From an uncultured Mollicutes bacterium (GTDB taxonomy: Bacteria; Bacillota_I; Bacilli_A; RFN20; CAG-826), in contig URTN01000016.1 of NCBI GenBank assembly GCA_900550795.1, positions 1 through 9,445 of the forward strand: a DNA stretch of 9,445 nt. The letters run 5' to 3'. Each line of letters begins with the position of its first letter. Position 1 is the first letter of the stretch. The notes below the pieces were generated by a model. It did not search any database and was not told where the DNA came from. It was given only the letters and a program-made list of their open reading frames with translations. Shown here piece after piece: positions 1-7,200 of the stretch. The translations under genes were made by a program, and so were the position numbers.

Positions 1-9
1 TAAATACAT

Positions 10-14
10 AGGGA
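10..14 (+). promoter_or_regulatory. Probable Shine-Dalgarno of the patatin gene
   Basis: AGGGA lies 9 nt before the ATG at 24. An in-frame TAG at 9-11 rules out any longer version of the protein, so this site and the ATG at 24 fix the start. The first 23 bases are too short to show a promoter or the end of an upstream gene. Confidence 0.5.
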
Positions 15-23
15 AATTTAGAT

Positions 24-875
24 ATGGAGAAGGCATTAGTAATACAAGGGGGAGGCACTAGAGGCATATATGCTGCTGGTGTTTTAGACGCCTTTATGAT
101 CAGCAAGATTCGTTTTGATTATGTTGTTGGTACTTCAGCCGGTGCTTTAGCTGGCGCTAATTATGTTTCGGGCGATGCTTATAGATTTAAATTCATTGTA
201 GTAGAACTTATGAATAACCCTAGGTTTATTTCTTTTAGGAATAGGATTTTTAAGGGGACGATGTTTGATTTTGATTATCTTTTCCACGAAGTTCCAAAGG
301 AAATATCTCCGTTCAATGAAAAGAAGTTCTTCCAATCCAAAACAAAGTTTTATAGCTGCGCGACCAAAATGGAAGATGGACTTTCTATCTATTTCGAAAA
401 AGGGGATTTAAAAGATCCTTATTTAGGTCTAGCAGCATCTTCTTCTTTGCCATTATTAGCAAGACCAGTCGATGTAGAGGGTACTCTTTGCCTAGATGGT
501 GGGGTAACTTCTAGCGTCCCTTTCTATAAACCTTTAGAAGATAACATTGAGAAAATAGTAGTTATAGGAACTAGACCAAAAGGATATAGGAAACAGGAAT
601 TAAAAACTTTACAGAAGACAATTGCAAAATCCTTATATAAACAATATCCAAAATTCCTTAATGCTTTCTTAAAGTCAAAGAAAGTATATAACAAGCAGAT
701 GGATGAGCTAGATAGACTAGAAGAAGAGGGGCGTGTATTCATTATCCGTCCAAAAACTAATCCAGAAGTTGGAGTCTCTTGTAAGGATAAACAGATGTTA
801 TTAGATCTTTATAGGCAGGGATATTATGACGCTTTAGAAGCGTTAGAAGATTTAAAGATCTATATGGGTAATTGA
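24..875 (+). CDS. Patatin-like phospholipase (predicted patatin/cPLA2 family esterase)
   Basis: This is a 283-residue serine lipid acyl hydrolase of the bacterial patatin family. Seen in the sequence: the N-terminal glycine-rich oxyanion-hole loop GGGTRG at residues 9-14, the nucleophile elbow GTSAG at 36-40 (catalytic Ser38), and the DGG motif at 158-160, whose Asp158 completes the Ser-Asp dyad. There is no signal peptide and no clear membrane helix, so it is probably cytoplasmic or peripheral to the membrane. Length and motif order fit the small stand-alone bacterial patatins (YjjU-like, COG4667 type) found widely in Bacillota. The family hydrolyses acyl esters of phospholipids or related lipids; the substrate cannot be told from sequence. 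Its TGA stop is one base before the ATG of the pseudouridine synthase gene, so it is the first visible gene of the plus-strand operon. Confidence 0.93.
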   Translation: MEKALVIQGGGTRGIYAAGVLDAFMISKIRFDYVVGTSAGALAGANYVSGDAYRFKFIVVELMNNPRFISFRNRIFKGTMFDFDYLFHEVPKEISPFNEKKFFQSKTKFYSCATKMEDGLSIYFEKGDLKDPYLGLAASSSLPLLARPVDVEGTLCLDGGVTSSVPFYKPLEDNIEKIVVIGTRPKGYRKQELKTLQKTIAKSLYKQYPKFLNAFLKSKKVYNKQMDELDRLEEEGRVFIIRPKTNPEVGVSCKDKQMLLDLYRQGYYDALEALEDLKIYMGN

Positions 876-876
876 T

Positions 877-1896
877 ATGAATAAGAATGATAAAAAAGAG
901 CATAGAAGCAAAAAAGGATTGATAAATCCTAATTCAATAAAAGAATTTAAGGTCTATAAGGAAACCGAATTAATGGAATTCCTTATTTTTAAGATGCCTT
1001 CTACCCCAAGAAAGACCATTAAAAGCATTTTGACACATCATCAAGTTGCAGTCGGAGGGGTACCTGTATCTCAATATAACTATAAAATCTATCCTGAGGA
1101 TGTAGTTACTGTTTCAAAAAATAGGATTGCTAAAAGAGATTCGTCTGGATTAAAAGTCATTTATGAAGATGAAGATATCATTGCAATTGATAAACCCTCT
1201 TTTTTATTAACTACTGCGACAGAAAAGGAAAAAGGGCGTACTGCCTATAGGCTAGTTTCCTCCTATATGGAAGAAAAACATCAAGGGCGTATATTCGTTG
1301 TCCATCGTTTGGATGAAGATACTTCAGGTGTATTGATATTTGCCAAAAGCCATGAAGTTGCCAAAGCTCTTCAAGATAATTGGCAGGATATAGTAACTTG
1401 CAGGGCCTATTATGCAATAGTCGAAGGCCATATGGAAAAGCAAGAAGCCACCCTTAAGAATTATCTAACCCAAGATAGTTTTCAACTTATTAGGGTTACT
1501 AATGATAAGAAAAAAGGAAAACTTGCTATTACTGATTATAAATTGGTAAAGGAAAATGGACCTTATTCCCTTTTAGATGTCCATTTGTCTAGCGGCAGGA
1601 AGAATCAAATCAGGGTACAGCTAGGTCATATTGGGCATTATGTAATTGGTGATGACAAATATGGTGAACCTGCAGATCCTATAAAACGATTAGGATTGCA
1701 TGCTTATCAATTAATATTTACAAATCCTCTTTCCGGAAAGAAATATGATTTAAAAAGCGATATGCCGGCCTCCTTCAAGCAATTGATATTTAAACAGAAA
1801 CAGACAAGTGTCAAAAAAGAAGAAAAAGTTATTTATAGAGATAGCAGGGCTATGACTAAAATAAAAAAAGGACGTAGAAAGGAGAGGCGCCTATGA
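877..1896 (+). CDS. RluA-family pseudouridine synthase with N-terminal S4 domain
   Basis: This 339-residue protein is predicted to isomerise specific uridines of RNA, most likely 23S rRNA, to pseudouridine. An S4-like RNA-binding domain covers about residues 30-82. The catalytic domain starts near 93. It carries the hallmark HRLDEDTSG at 143-151 with catalytic Asp146, then GRKNQIRVQ at 240-248, GDDKYG at 258-263 and LHAYQL at 274-279. Canonical RluA/RluD enzymes read GRTHQIRVH in the second motif; the K-N and Q variants point to a distinct subfamily, so I do not assign RluB/C/D. A basic tail (about 327-339) follows the fold and could add RNA contacts. The ATG at 877 has no good SD and sits 1 nt after the patatin stop, suggesting translational coupling. 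The next in-frame Met (33) would cut into the S4 domain. The stop overlaps the next gene as ATGA. Confidence 0.94.
   Translation: MNKNDKKEHRSKKGLINPNSIKEFKVYKETELMEFLIFKMPSTPRKTIKSILTHHQVAVGGVPVSQYNYKIYPEDVVTVSKNRIAKRDSSGLKVIYEDEDIIAIDKPSFLLTTATEKEKGRTAYRLVSSYMEEKHQGRIFVVHRLDEDTSGVLIFAKSHEVAKALQDNWQDIVTCRAYYAIVEGHMEKQEATLKNYLTQDSFQLIRVTNDKKKGKLAITDYKLVKENGPYSLLDVHLSSGRKNQIRVQLGHIGHYVIGDDKYGEPADPIKRLGLHAYQLIFTNPLSGKKYDLKSDMPASFKQLIFKQKQTSVKKEEKVIYRDSRAMTKIKKGRRKERRL
1878..1884 (+). promoter_or_regulatory. Strong Shine-Dalgarno for the DUF1538 gene
   Basis: AAAGGAG lies 8 nt before the ATG at 1893, inside the codons for the basic tail of the pseudouridine synthase. Spacing favours the ATG at 1893 over the adjacent ATG at 1896, which would leave 11 nt. 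The start overlaps the upstream TGA stop as ATGA. Confidence 0.7.
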
Positions 1897-3473
1897 TGAA
1901 ATTAAGTTACTGGTGGTCAAAATTCAAAGAAGCCATTATTTCAACTTTGCCTATCGCAATTGTTATTATCGTTTTCTTTCTTGTCGAACGTTTTGCCTTG
2001 CCTAACGGAACTTTCGATGAGAAATATTTAATTACCAATACTGATATCTATACTTTCTTGATAGCTGTCTTGATGATTATTATCGGGATGGGGTTATTTA
2101 ATTTAGGCACTGAACAATCAATGACTGAAATTGGTCAGATAATCGGTGGCTCCTTGGTTAAGAAAAGAAACTTCTTCTTTGTAATTGCCATGACCTTTAT
2201 CCTTGGCGTCTTGGTTACTATTGCTGAACCTGATTTAACTGTTTTGTCTAGCCAAATCGGCATTGATGAACAAATCATTGTTTGGACAATTGGTATTGGG
2301 GTTGGAGTATTCTTAGTTATTGGCATGTTTAGGGTATTCTTCTCCTTGAATCTAAATGTAATGTTTATATCTTTCTACGCATTGGTATTCATGCTTCTAT
2401 ATATTGTCGATCCTAGATTTATACCAATTTGCTTCGATTCAGGCGGAGTTACTACTGGCCCTGTAACTGTTCCATTCTTGCTTGGATTTGGTTTAGGTAT
2501 GGCGGCTAGCCATGGTGCTAAATCAGCTGAAGATTCATTTGGTTTAACTGCTTTATGTTCAATCGGACCTATATTATTTGTCGTAATAATTGCTTCAATA
2601 ATGAAGGCAACTGGACAAGAATTGCCTTCGATTAGTGATTATAAGGATCCTTTAGCAGGGTTAGAACCTGATTTAGCTAAGAATTTCGGACATTCCTTGT
2701 TGGATTGCCTTAAGAGCGTAGCTATATCAGTACTTCCTATTTTGGGGTTCTTCATTGTCTATGAATTGCTTTTCATCAAGCTTCCATGGAAGACTGTTGC
2801 CCGTATCATTATTGGCATGGTTATTGTTTATATCGGCTTAGTCTTATTCCTAGCAGCGGTAGAGGCCGGATTCATGCCTATTGCATCTAAAGTAGGGCAA
2901 ACGTTAGGATCATCCCCATCATTCTTGCCTTATGCTCTTCTTTTAGCGGCTTTATTTGGTTTATTTGGTGTCTTGGCAGAACCTGCCGTACACGTCTTAG
3001 TCCAACAGGTACAGGATATAAGCGAAGGCGTGATCAAAAAGACCACGATGCTTATTGTCTTATCGCTTTCAATTGGAACTGCTGTCTGCTTGCAAGTCAT
3101 TCGTGCCTATTTCCAATTTGATATCATGTATTACCTAATTCCAGGCTACATTGCTGCTTTCGTGCTTTCATTTATGGTTCCAAAGATCTATACCGCAATG
3201 GCTTTTGATTCCGGCGGAGTTGCTTCTGGACCTATGACTTCTACATTTATTCTTCCTTTCTGTATTGGTTTTGCCTTTGCTAGGGGAGAAGACGTCTATT
3301 TATATGGATTTGGTCTAGTAGCGATGGTCGCTATGATGCCTTTGATTGTCCTTCAAGGATTAGGCTTATATAGCAAGATTAAAACCAATATCCTATATAA
3401 GAAGACTAGAAAACGTCTAGTTGAAGAAAACGATGATCAAATCATCCACTTTGTTGACGAGGAGGTAGCCTAA
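1893..3473 (+). CDS. Double-DUF1538 integral membrane protein, putative monovalent cation/proton antiporter
   Basis: This is a 526-residue polytopic membrane protein with a basic N-terminus, a first helix at about 14-31 and an acidic cytosolic-looking tail (510-526). It holds two homologous DUF1538 halves: AEP at 111-113 and FDSGG at 181-185 recur as AEP at 362-364 and FDSGG at 438-442. Each half also has an acidic residue in an earlier helix (Glu74 and Glu324). I recall that a two-gene DUF1538 pair (UmpA/UmpB of Halomonas) was reported as a Na+(Li+,K+)/H+ antiporter; here both halves would be in one chain. Cation/proton exchange is thus a family-based inference, and the repeated buried acidic residues are compatible with ion binding. 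The next two genes encode PII-type proteins, started by TAATG and an 11-nt overlap, which suggests that they regulate this transporter. Family assignment is firm; substrate is uncertain. Confidence 0.92.
   Translation: MMKLSYWWSKFKEAIISTLPIAIVIIVFFLVERFALPNGTFDEKYLITNTDIYTFLIAVLMIIIGMGLFNLGTEQSMTEIGQIIGGSLVKKRNFFFVIAMTFILGVLVTIAEPDLTVLSSQIGIDEQIIVWTIGIGVGVFLVIGMFRVFFSLNLNVMFISFYALVFMLLYIVDPRFIPICFDSGGVTTGPVTVPFLLGFGLGMAASHGAKSAEDSFGLTALCSIGPILFVVIIASIMKATGQELPSISDYKDPLAGLEPDLAKNFGHSLLDCLKSVAISVLPILGFFIVYELLFIKLPWKTVARIIIGMVIVYIGLVLFLAAVEAGFMPIASKVGQTLGSSPSFLPYALLLAALFGLFGVLAEPAVHVLVQQVQDISEGVIKKTTMLIVLSLSIGTAVCLQVIRAYFQFDIMYYLIPGYIAAFVLSFMVPKIYTAMAFDSGGVASGPMTSTFILPFCIGFAFARGEDVYLYGFGLVAMVAMMPLIVLQGLGLYSKIKTNILYKKTRKRLVEENDDQIIHFVDEEVA
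2064..2510 (+). repeat. First DUF1538 half (protein-level internal repeat, residues about 58-206)
   Basis: This half contains a glycine-rich helix with Glu74, the AEP motif with Glu112, and the FDSGG-V-x-x-GP signature with Asp182 followed by a hydrophobic glycine-rich helix. Each element aligns with the second half at an offset of 250-257 residues. The similarity is at protein level; I did not see long identical DNA, so the duplication is ancient. Confidence 0.8.
2817..3281 (+). repeat. Second DUF1538 half (protein-level internal repeat, residues about 309-463)
   Basis: The equivalent elements are Glu324, the AEP motif with Glu363, and FDSGG with Asp439 followed by the V-x-S-GP stretch. It is joined to the first half by a segment (about 207-308) that contains two hydrophobic stretches and a polar loop near residues 241-266. 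Confidence 0.8.
3460..3465 (+). promoter_or_regulatory. Perfect AGGAGG Shine-Dalgarno for the first PII-like gene
   Basis: AGGAGG sits 7 nt before the ATG at 3473. The stop of the DUF1538 gene and this start share one base (TAATG, 3471-3475). This is the strongest ribosome-binding site in the window and predicts high or coupled translation of the PII-like protein. Confidence 0.8.
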
Positions 3474-3955
3474 TGGGAAAAGAATTTACCCCTTATGAAG
3501 AAAATCATAAATTGCATCGACTACTTTTTGTAACAGTTGTCGTTAGGGATGGACAAAGAGATGCGATTAGTGAAATCTTGTTCAATAACGAAGCATTTAT
3601 ATGCACTTGCTTCCATGGAAGAGGAACTGCCACTAGCGCCATGATTGAAGTCATGGGTATAGGTGAACTTAAGAAAGATGTAATTATATCTATTGTAAAA
3701 GAAGATAGGTGGCCTATATTAAAATCTGAACTGGAAGCTAGGTTTGGTATATCTGCCCTTTCTAAAGGCATTGCCTATTGTTGCCCGATCGATTCGGTTT
3801 TGGGTGTTTCCATCTACAAGATGTTATCGAATACCCAGTTCCAGGAAAAGGCTTCGTTAAAGGAAAGGATAGAATCAAAAATCGAATCCAAGAAGGAAAA
3901 GATTGAATTAAGAAAAGAACAAAAAGAAAAGGAGAAAGAAAACAATGGAAACTAA
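3473..3955 (+). CDS. PII-like signalling protein with charged coiled-coil tail
   Basis: This 160-residue soluble protein has a PII-type ferredoxin-like core at about residues 14-118: a first beta strand (LLFVTVVV, 17-24), a helix, the RGT motif at 50-52 at the start of the T-loop position, and KGIAYCCPI at 98-106 at the position of the PII B-loop and last core strand. The RGT and the KG-IA-(Y/F)-x-x-P-(V/I)-x-x-V-x-G spacing match the next gene, so the two are distant paralogues. It lacks a T-loop tyrosine, so control by GlnD-type uridylylation is not expected. After the core, residues about 122-158 are almost all Glu, Lys, Arg and Ser with a heptad-like look, probably a coiled coil or flexible charged arm absent from classical PII (about 112 residues). 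It probably regulates the upstream transporter (inference). Family membership is likely, but the protein is divergent. Confidence 0.78.
   Translation: MGKEFTPYEENHKLHRLLFVTVVVRDGQRDAISEILFNNEAFICTCFHGRGTATSAMIEVMGIGELKKDVIISIVKEDRWPILKSELEARFGISALSKGIAYCCPIDSVLGVSIYKMLSNTQFQEKASLKERIESKIESKKEKIELRKEQKEKEKENNGN
3928..3934 (+). promoter_or_regulatory. Shine-Dalgarno for the second PII gene, inside the tail codons of the first
   Basis: AAAGGAG lies 10 nt before the ATG at 3945, within an unbroken 22-nt purine run at 3921-3942 that codes the Lys/Glu-rich tail of the upstream PII-like protein. The two reading frames overlap by 11 nt (3945-3955). Confidence 0.65.
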
Positions 3956-4277
3956 CCATGAATTGATTATTTGTATTGTTAACCACGGCTTCACTGATTT
4001 GGTAATGTCTGCTGCTAGAGATGCTGGCGCTAGAGGCGGAACAGTATTCAATGCTAGAGGAACAGGCAACAAAGATATGGAAAAGCTTTTCGGCGTTGTC
4101 ATTACCCCTGAAAAAGAAGTAGTTCTTATCTTAGTAGAATCCTCAATTAGAGACGCCGTCATGCTCTCTGTTAATAAAGGGGCTGGCATGAATACAAAAG
4201 GACAAGGCATTGCCTTCAGTATTCCTGTTAAAGACGTTGTTGGAATTGGGGAAGAGAAGAAAAAGGAAGAAGAATAA
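3945..4277 (+). CDS. PII-family (nitrogen-regulator-like) signalling protein
   Basis: This 110-residue protein is close to the usual PII length. Visible elements are the first strand (LIICIVNHG, 7-15), a helix, RGTG at 38-41 where PII proteins begin the T-loop, a second core strand around 58-64 (EVVLILV), a helix, and KGQGIAFSIPVKDVVG at 85-100, which corresponds to the GDGKIFVxPVEDVV region of GlnB/GlnK. The T-loop region (about 38-52) is shorter than in GlnB and has no tyrosine for uridylylation. The GxG of the nucleotide-binding B-loop is kept, but Gln replaces the usual Asp. The C-terminus is a run of Glu and Lys (EEKKKEEE, 103-110). PII proteins act as trimers that sense ATP/ADP and other effectors and bind transporters or enzymes. 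Its place after a DUF1538 transporter and a second PII-like gene makes that transporter the likely partner (inference). No amtB or glnA is present in the window. Confidence 0.88.
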   Translation: METNHELIICIVNHGFTDLVMSAARDAGARGGTVFNARGTGNKDMEKLFGVVITPEKEVVLILVESSIRDAVMLSVNKGAGMNTKGQGIAFSIPVKDVVGIGEEKKKEEE

Positions 4278-4282
4278 AATAT

Positions 4283-7200
4283 ATGGCTTCAAGCCTTTCT
4301 TCATATAGACGAAATAATTTTGATATCAAAGCTTTTCTAAAAGAGAAACTTTCGTTTTTGTTTGACCCATGGAGTGATTTTTATTATGGAGTTGCTCTTG
4401 CTTTAATCGGCTTTGCCTGGTGTGCGTATGGGTTAATTGAAAACCAATTTACTAGTGCTTTTAACTGGGATTATTCCCATCAATATTTACCGTTTGCCTA
4501 TGATTACGCCTTGAGTTGGAGAACGTTTTTCAAAACTGGTCAATTCCCTTTATACGACCCCTATTTGTTTTTAGGCGGGGACAATATTGGTTCAAATACA
4601 TATTATGGGTTATTTGATCCTTTTGTTATCGTAATGTCATTTTTCCCATTGTCTTGGATACCGGCTTTATATGCTTTATCAACGATTATAAAGCTAACAA
4701 TGACTGCTTTTTTTGCTAAAGCATATCTAACTTATATGGGTATAGAAAAGAATACTGCTAGGTTCGGGGCTTTAGCTATTGCGTTTTCAGGTTATCTAAA
4801 TTTCATGGTAGGATTCCCTACTTTTGTCTCTGCGATAACTTATCTACCTCTAGTTTTATTAGGAATAGAAAAGACAATTAAAGAAGGAAAGATTGGCAAT
4901 CTAGTTATTGGAATTTTCCTTATTGAATTATCTTGCTTCTTATTGCTTGTTCCTACCTGTATTTTTGGTGTGATGTATGCTTTATGGCGTTACTTTACTA
5001 CTATTAGACAAAGAAATATTAAAGATAATGGCAGGGGAATAATTTTAGGAATATCTGCTTTTGCTTTAGGATTAATGCTAGGGGCATGGGCCTTGCTTCC
5101 TTCATATAGGCAATCAAGCTTATCAGGAAGAACTTCTTCAATTGGACAGGCTTATTTTAATTCGTTAAAAGGCTCATTTAATGATAGGCAATATTATAGG
5201 TTCTTCTCATTACTATTTGAGCAAGTAGGGGATAACCCAGGCAGGCAATTAATGGGATTGATATCATTTTTCTTCCCAACTGGCGGATTCCAAACATTGC
5301 CTTTAGTAATTGCTAAAAACGGTATCTATGATGCTTGGACTGCTTCCTTATTTTGCTACACGCCCTTCATATTTTTGTTTTTTGCTTCTTTTATAATGTC
5401 TATTAAGGAAAAACGAATTGACCATATATTAGCTATATGCGGTTGCCTTTTCCTTGTATTTACAACATTTGCCTATTATTTCTTTTTTGGCTTTAGTGGG
5501 AATGGATATGGAAGATGGTTTTTCATTCTTGTTCCTCTTATTGTTTATTATGGTTGTAGGGCTTTTGATAAAAGAAAGGAATATTCCCCTTATATTTATT
5601 TAGCAGGATCTGCCTTAGCTTTTTTAGGTACTATCCTTTCTTATTTTTCTATATTCTGGTTATTAGAAGGAAAGAAATTTAGCGTTATCAACGGGATGAC
5701 TTATTTTAAGAACTCCTATTTGATGCCAAATGAAAATTATGATGATTTATTTAGGCAATGGTATTTATATTACCAATTGATTTTGATTGGTGTTGAAACC
5801 TTATTGCTGCTTTTATTCCAAAAGAAAAAATACTTGCCCCATATATTCTTTGTCTGTATAGCTGCCGAAGCCATTGTAATGGGAAATAGCGGTTATATGT
5901 ATAATGGATTATGGTCAATTAAGAATACCTATATGGGTGGAGAAGTCTCTTTGGCCAATAATAGAGAGATGGCTAAGCGAATTAGAGACAATGAGAACTC
6001 ATTTTATAGAGCATATGTTGATGATAGTGGCGGAAGTGAGAACTATCAATTTGCTATAGGGCTACCTGAATCTAGCGGTTTCCATTCCCTTCTTAATTTC
6101 GAAGTAAATGATTTTGCAGTCATGAATGGCCTTAAATATTCTTCTTCAACTAGGAAGACATATGATGATCAAAGCTTCGTCGATACTGGTTGGAGTGGCA
6201 ATTATAGATCTAAAAAATGGGGAGTAGACTCGGCTTTAGGATTTAGATATTACATTGTCTCAACTCCAATAAATGGCTGGGTAGGGGAAAATGTTCCTTT
6301 TGGGGCAGAAGAAATTGAAGAATATTCAGTAGATAGAAATAAATATAGGGTATTTAGAGTCAGCGAGGATTATTTACCTTCTTTAGGTCATGCGATTGAT
6401 AAAGATTTGGTTTATGAATTGAAAGTTGAGAAAGAGTTTCAGCAAACTAATTTCTATGGCAATGGTGGGGATAATTTCTTTAGATATTACGATATATCCC
6501 AAATTGAGCAAAACGGGGCCATATTTAATGAGGGAGAAGTTCCTGAAGGAATTAATATCAGGAACGATTTAGATTGGACTGCTTCAAATATGAAGAACAA
6601 ATATGGATCAATCTATTATTCTTATTATAGTGGTTTGAAATTTGAAAATTATGTTGGCAATGAAGGGGATGGAATTTATCCTTCTAGCAACTCAAGTTAT
6701 AAAAACGAGGGAGTTAATTATTTCTTCTCTAATAATCAATCTGTTACTAGCTTTGTCAATAATAGCGAGATAGTCGCCGGAAAAGATCATCTTGTCATTT
6801 CTAAAAATTCGACTTCAGATCCATATTTCAATTCAAGTTATGAAGGGGCCTATATCGAATTCAAGTATTATAACTCCTCCTATAGTTCTTCTTCTCAGGC
6901 TAGCTTTTTTGATTTTATGCCTCAAATTCTGGTCTTTGGAGATAAACTTGATTCTCAAGGAAATGTAATTGAAAACCAGCTTCTTTCTTATGAATATAAG
7001 GGAATGAAAAATATCGCTTCTACCGATAAAAACCATTCCGATAAATCTACGATTGGGTTATATGCAAAAGGAGGTAAGGTAAAGAATATTGTTCTTTATT
7101 GGCCTAAATACGGGAACTCGAGCACCCATAAACATAAAGTATCTACATCTACTATAAAAATGCTTGTAGAAGACTATTCGATTGTTAACGAAAAGGTAAC

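Noticed and set aside
24..1896. Recoded TGA (Mollicutes code 4)
   Set aside because: TGA ends the patatin and pseudouridine synthase genes exactly at the junction with the next start, and Trp is written TGG.
3473..3955. First PII-like protein as a simple charged hypothetical protein or DNA-binding protein
   Set aside because: The RGT and KG-IA-Y-x-x-P positions and strand pattern align with the neighbouring PII protein. Only the tail is low-complexity.
3908..4210. Minus-strand open frame of 100 codons opposite the second PII gene
   Set aside because: It is a shadow of a well-supported PII gene, with no SD and a composition explained by the complement of Lys/Glu codons.
4248..4274. 27-nt unbroken purine run as a triplex or regulatory element
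   Set aside because: It is explained by Glu/Lys codons at the end of the second PII gene and by SD function for the next gene.
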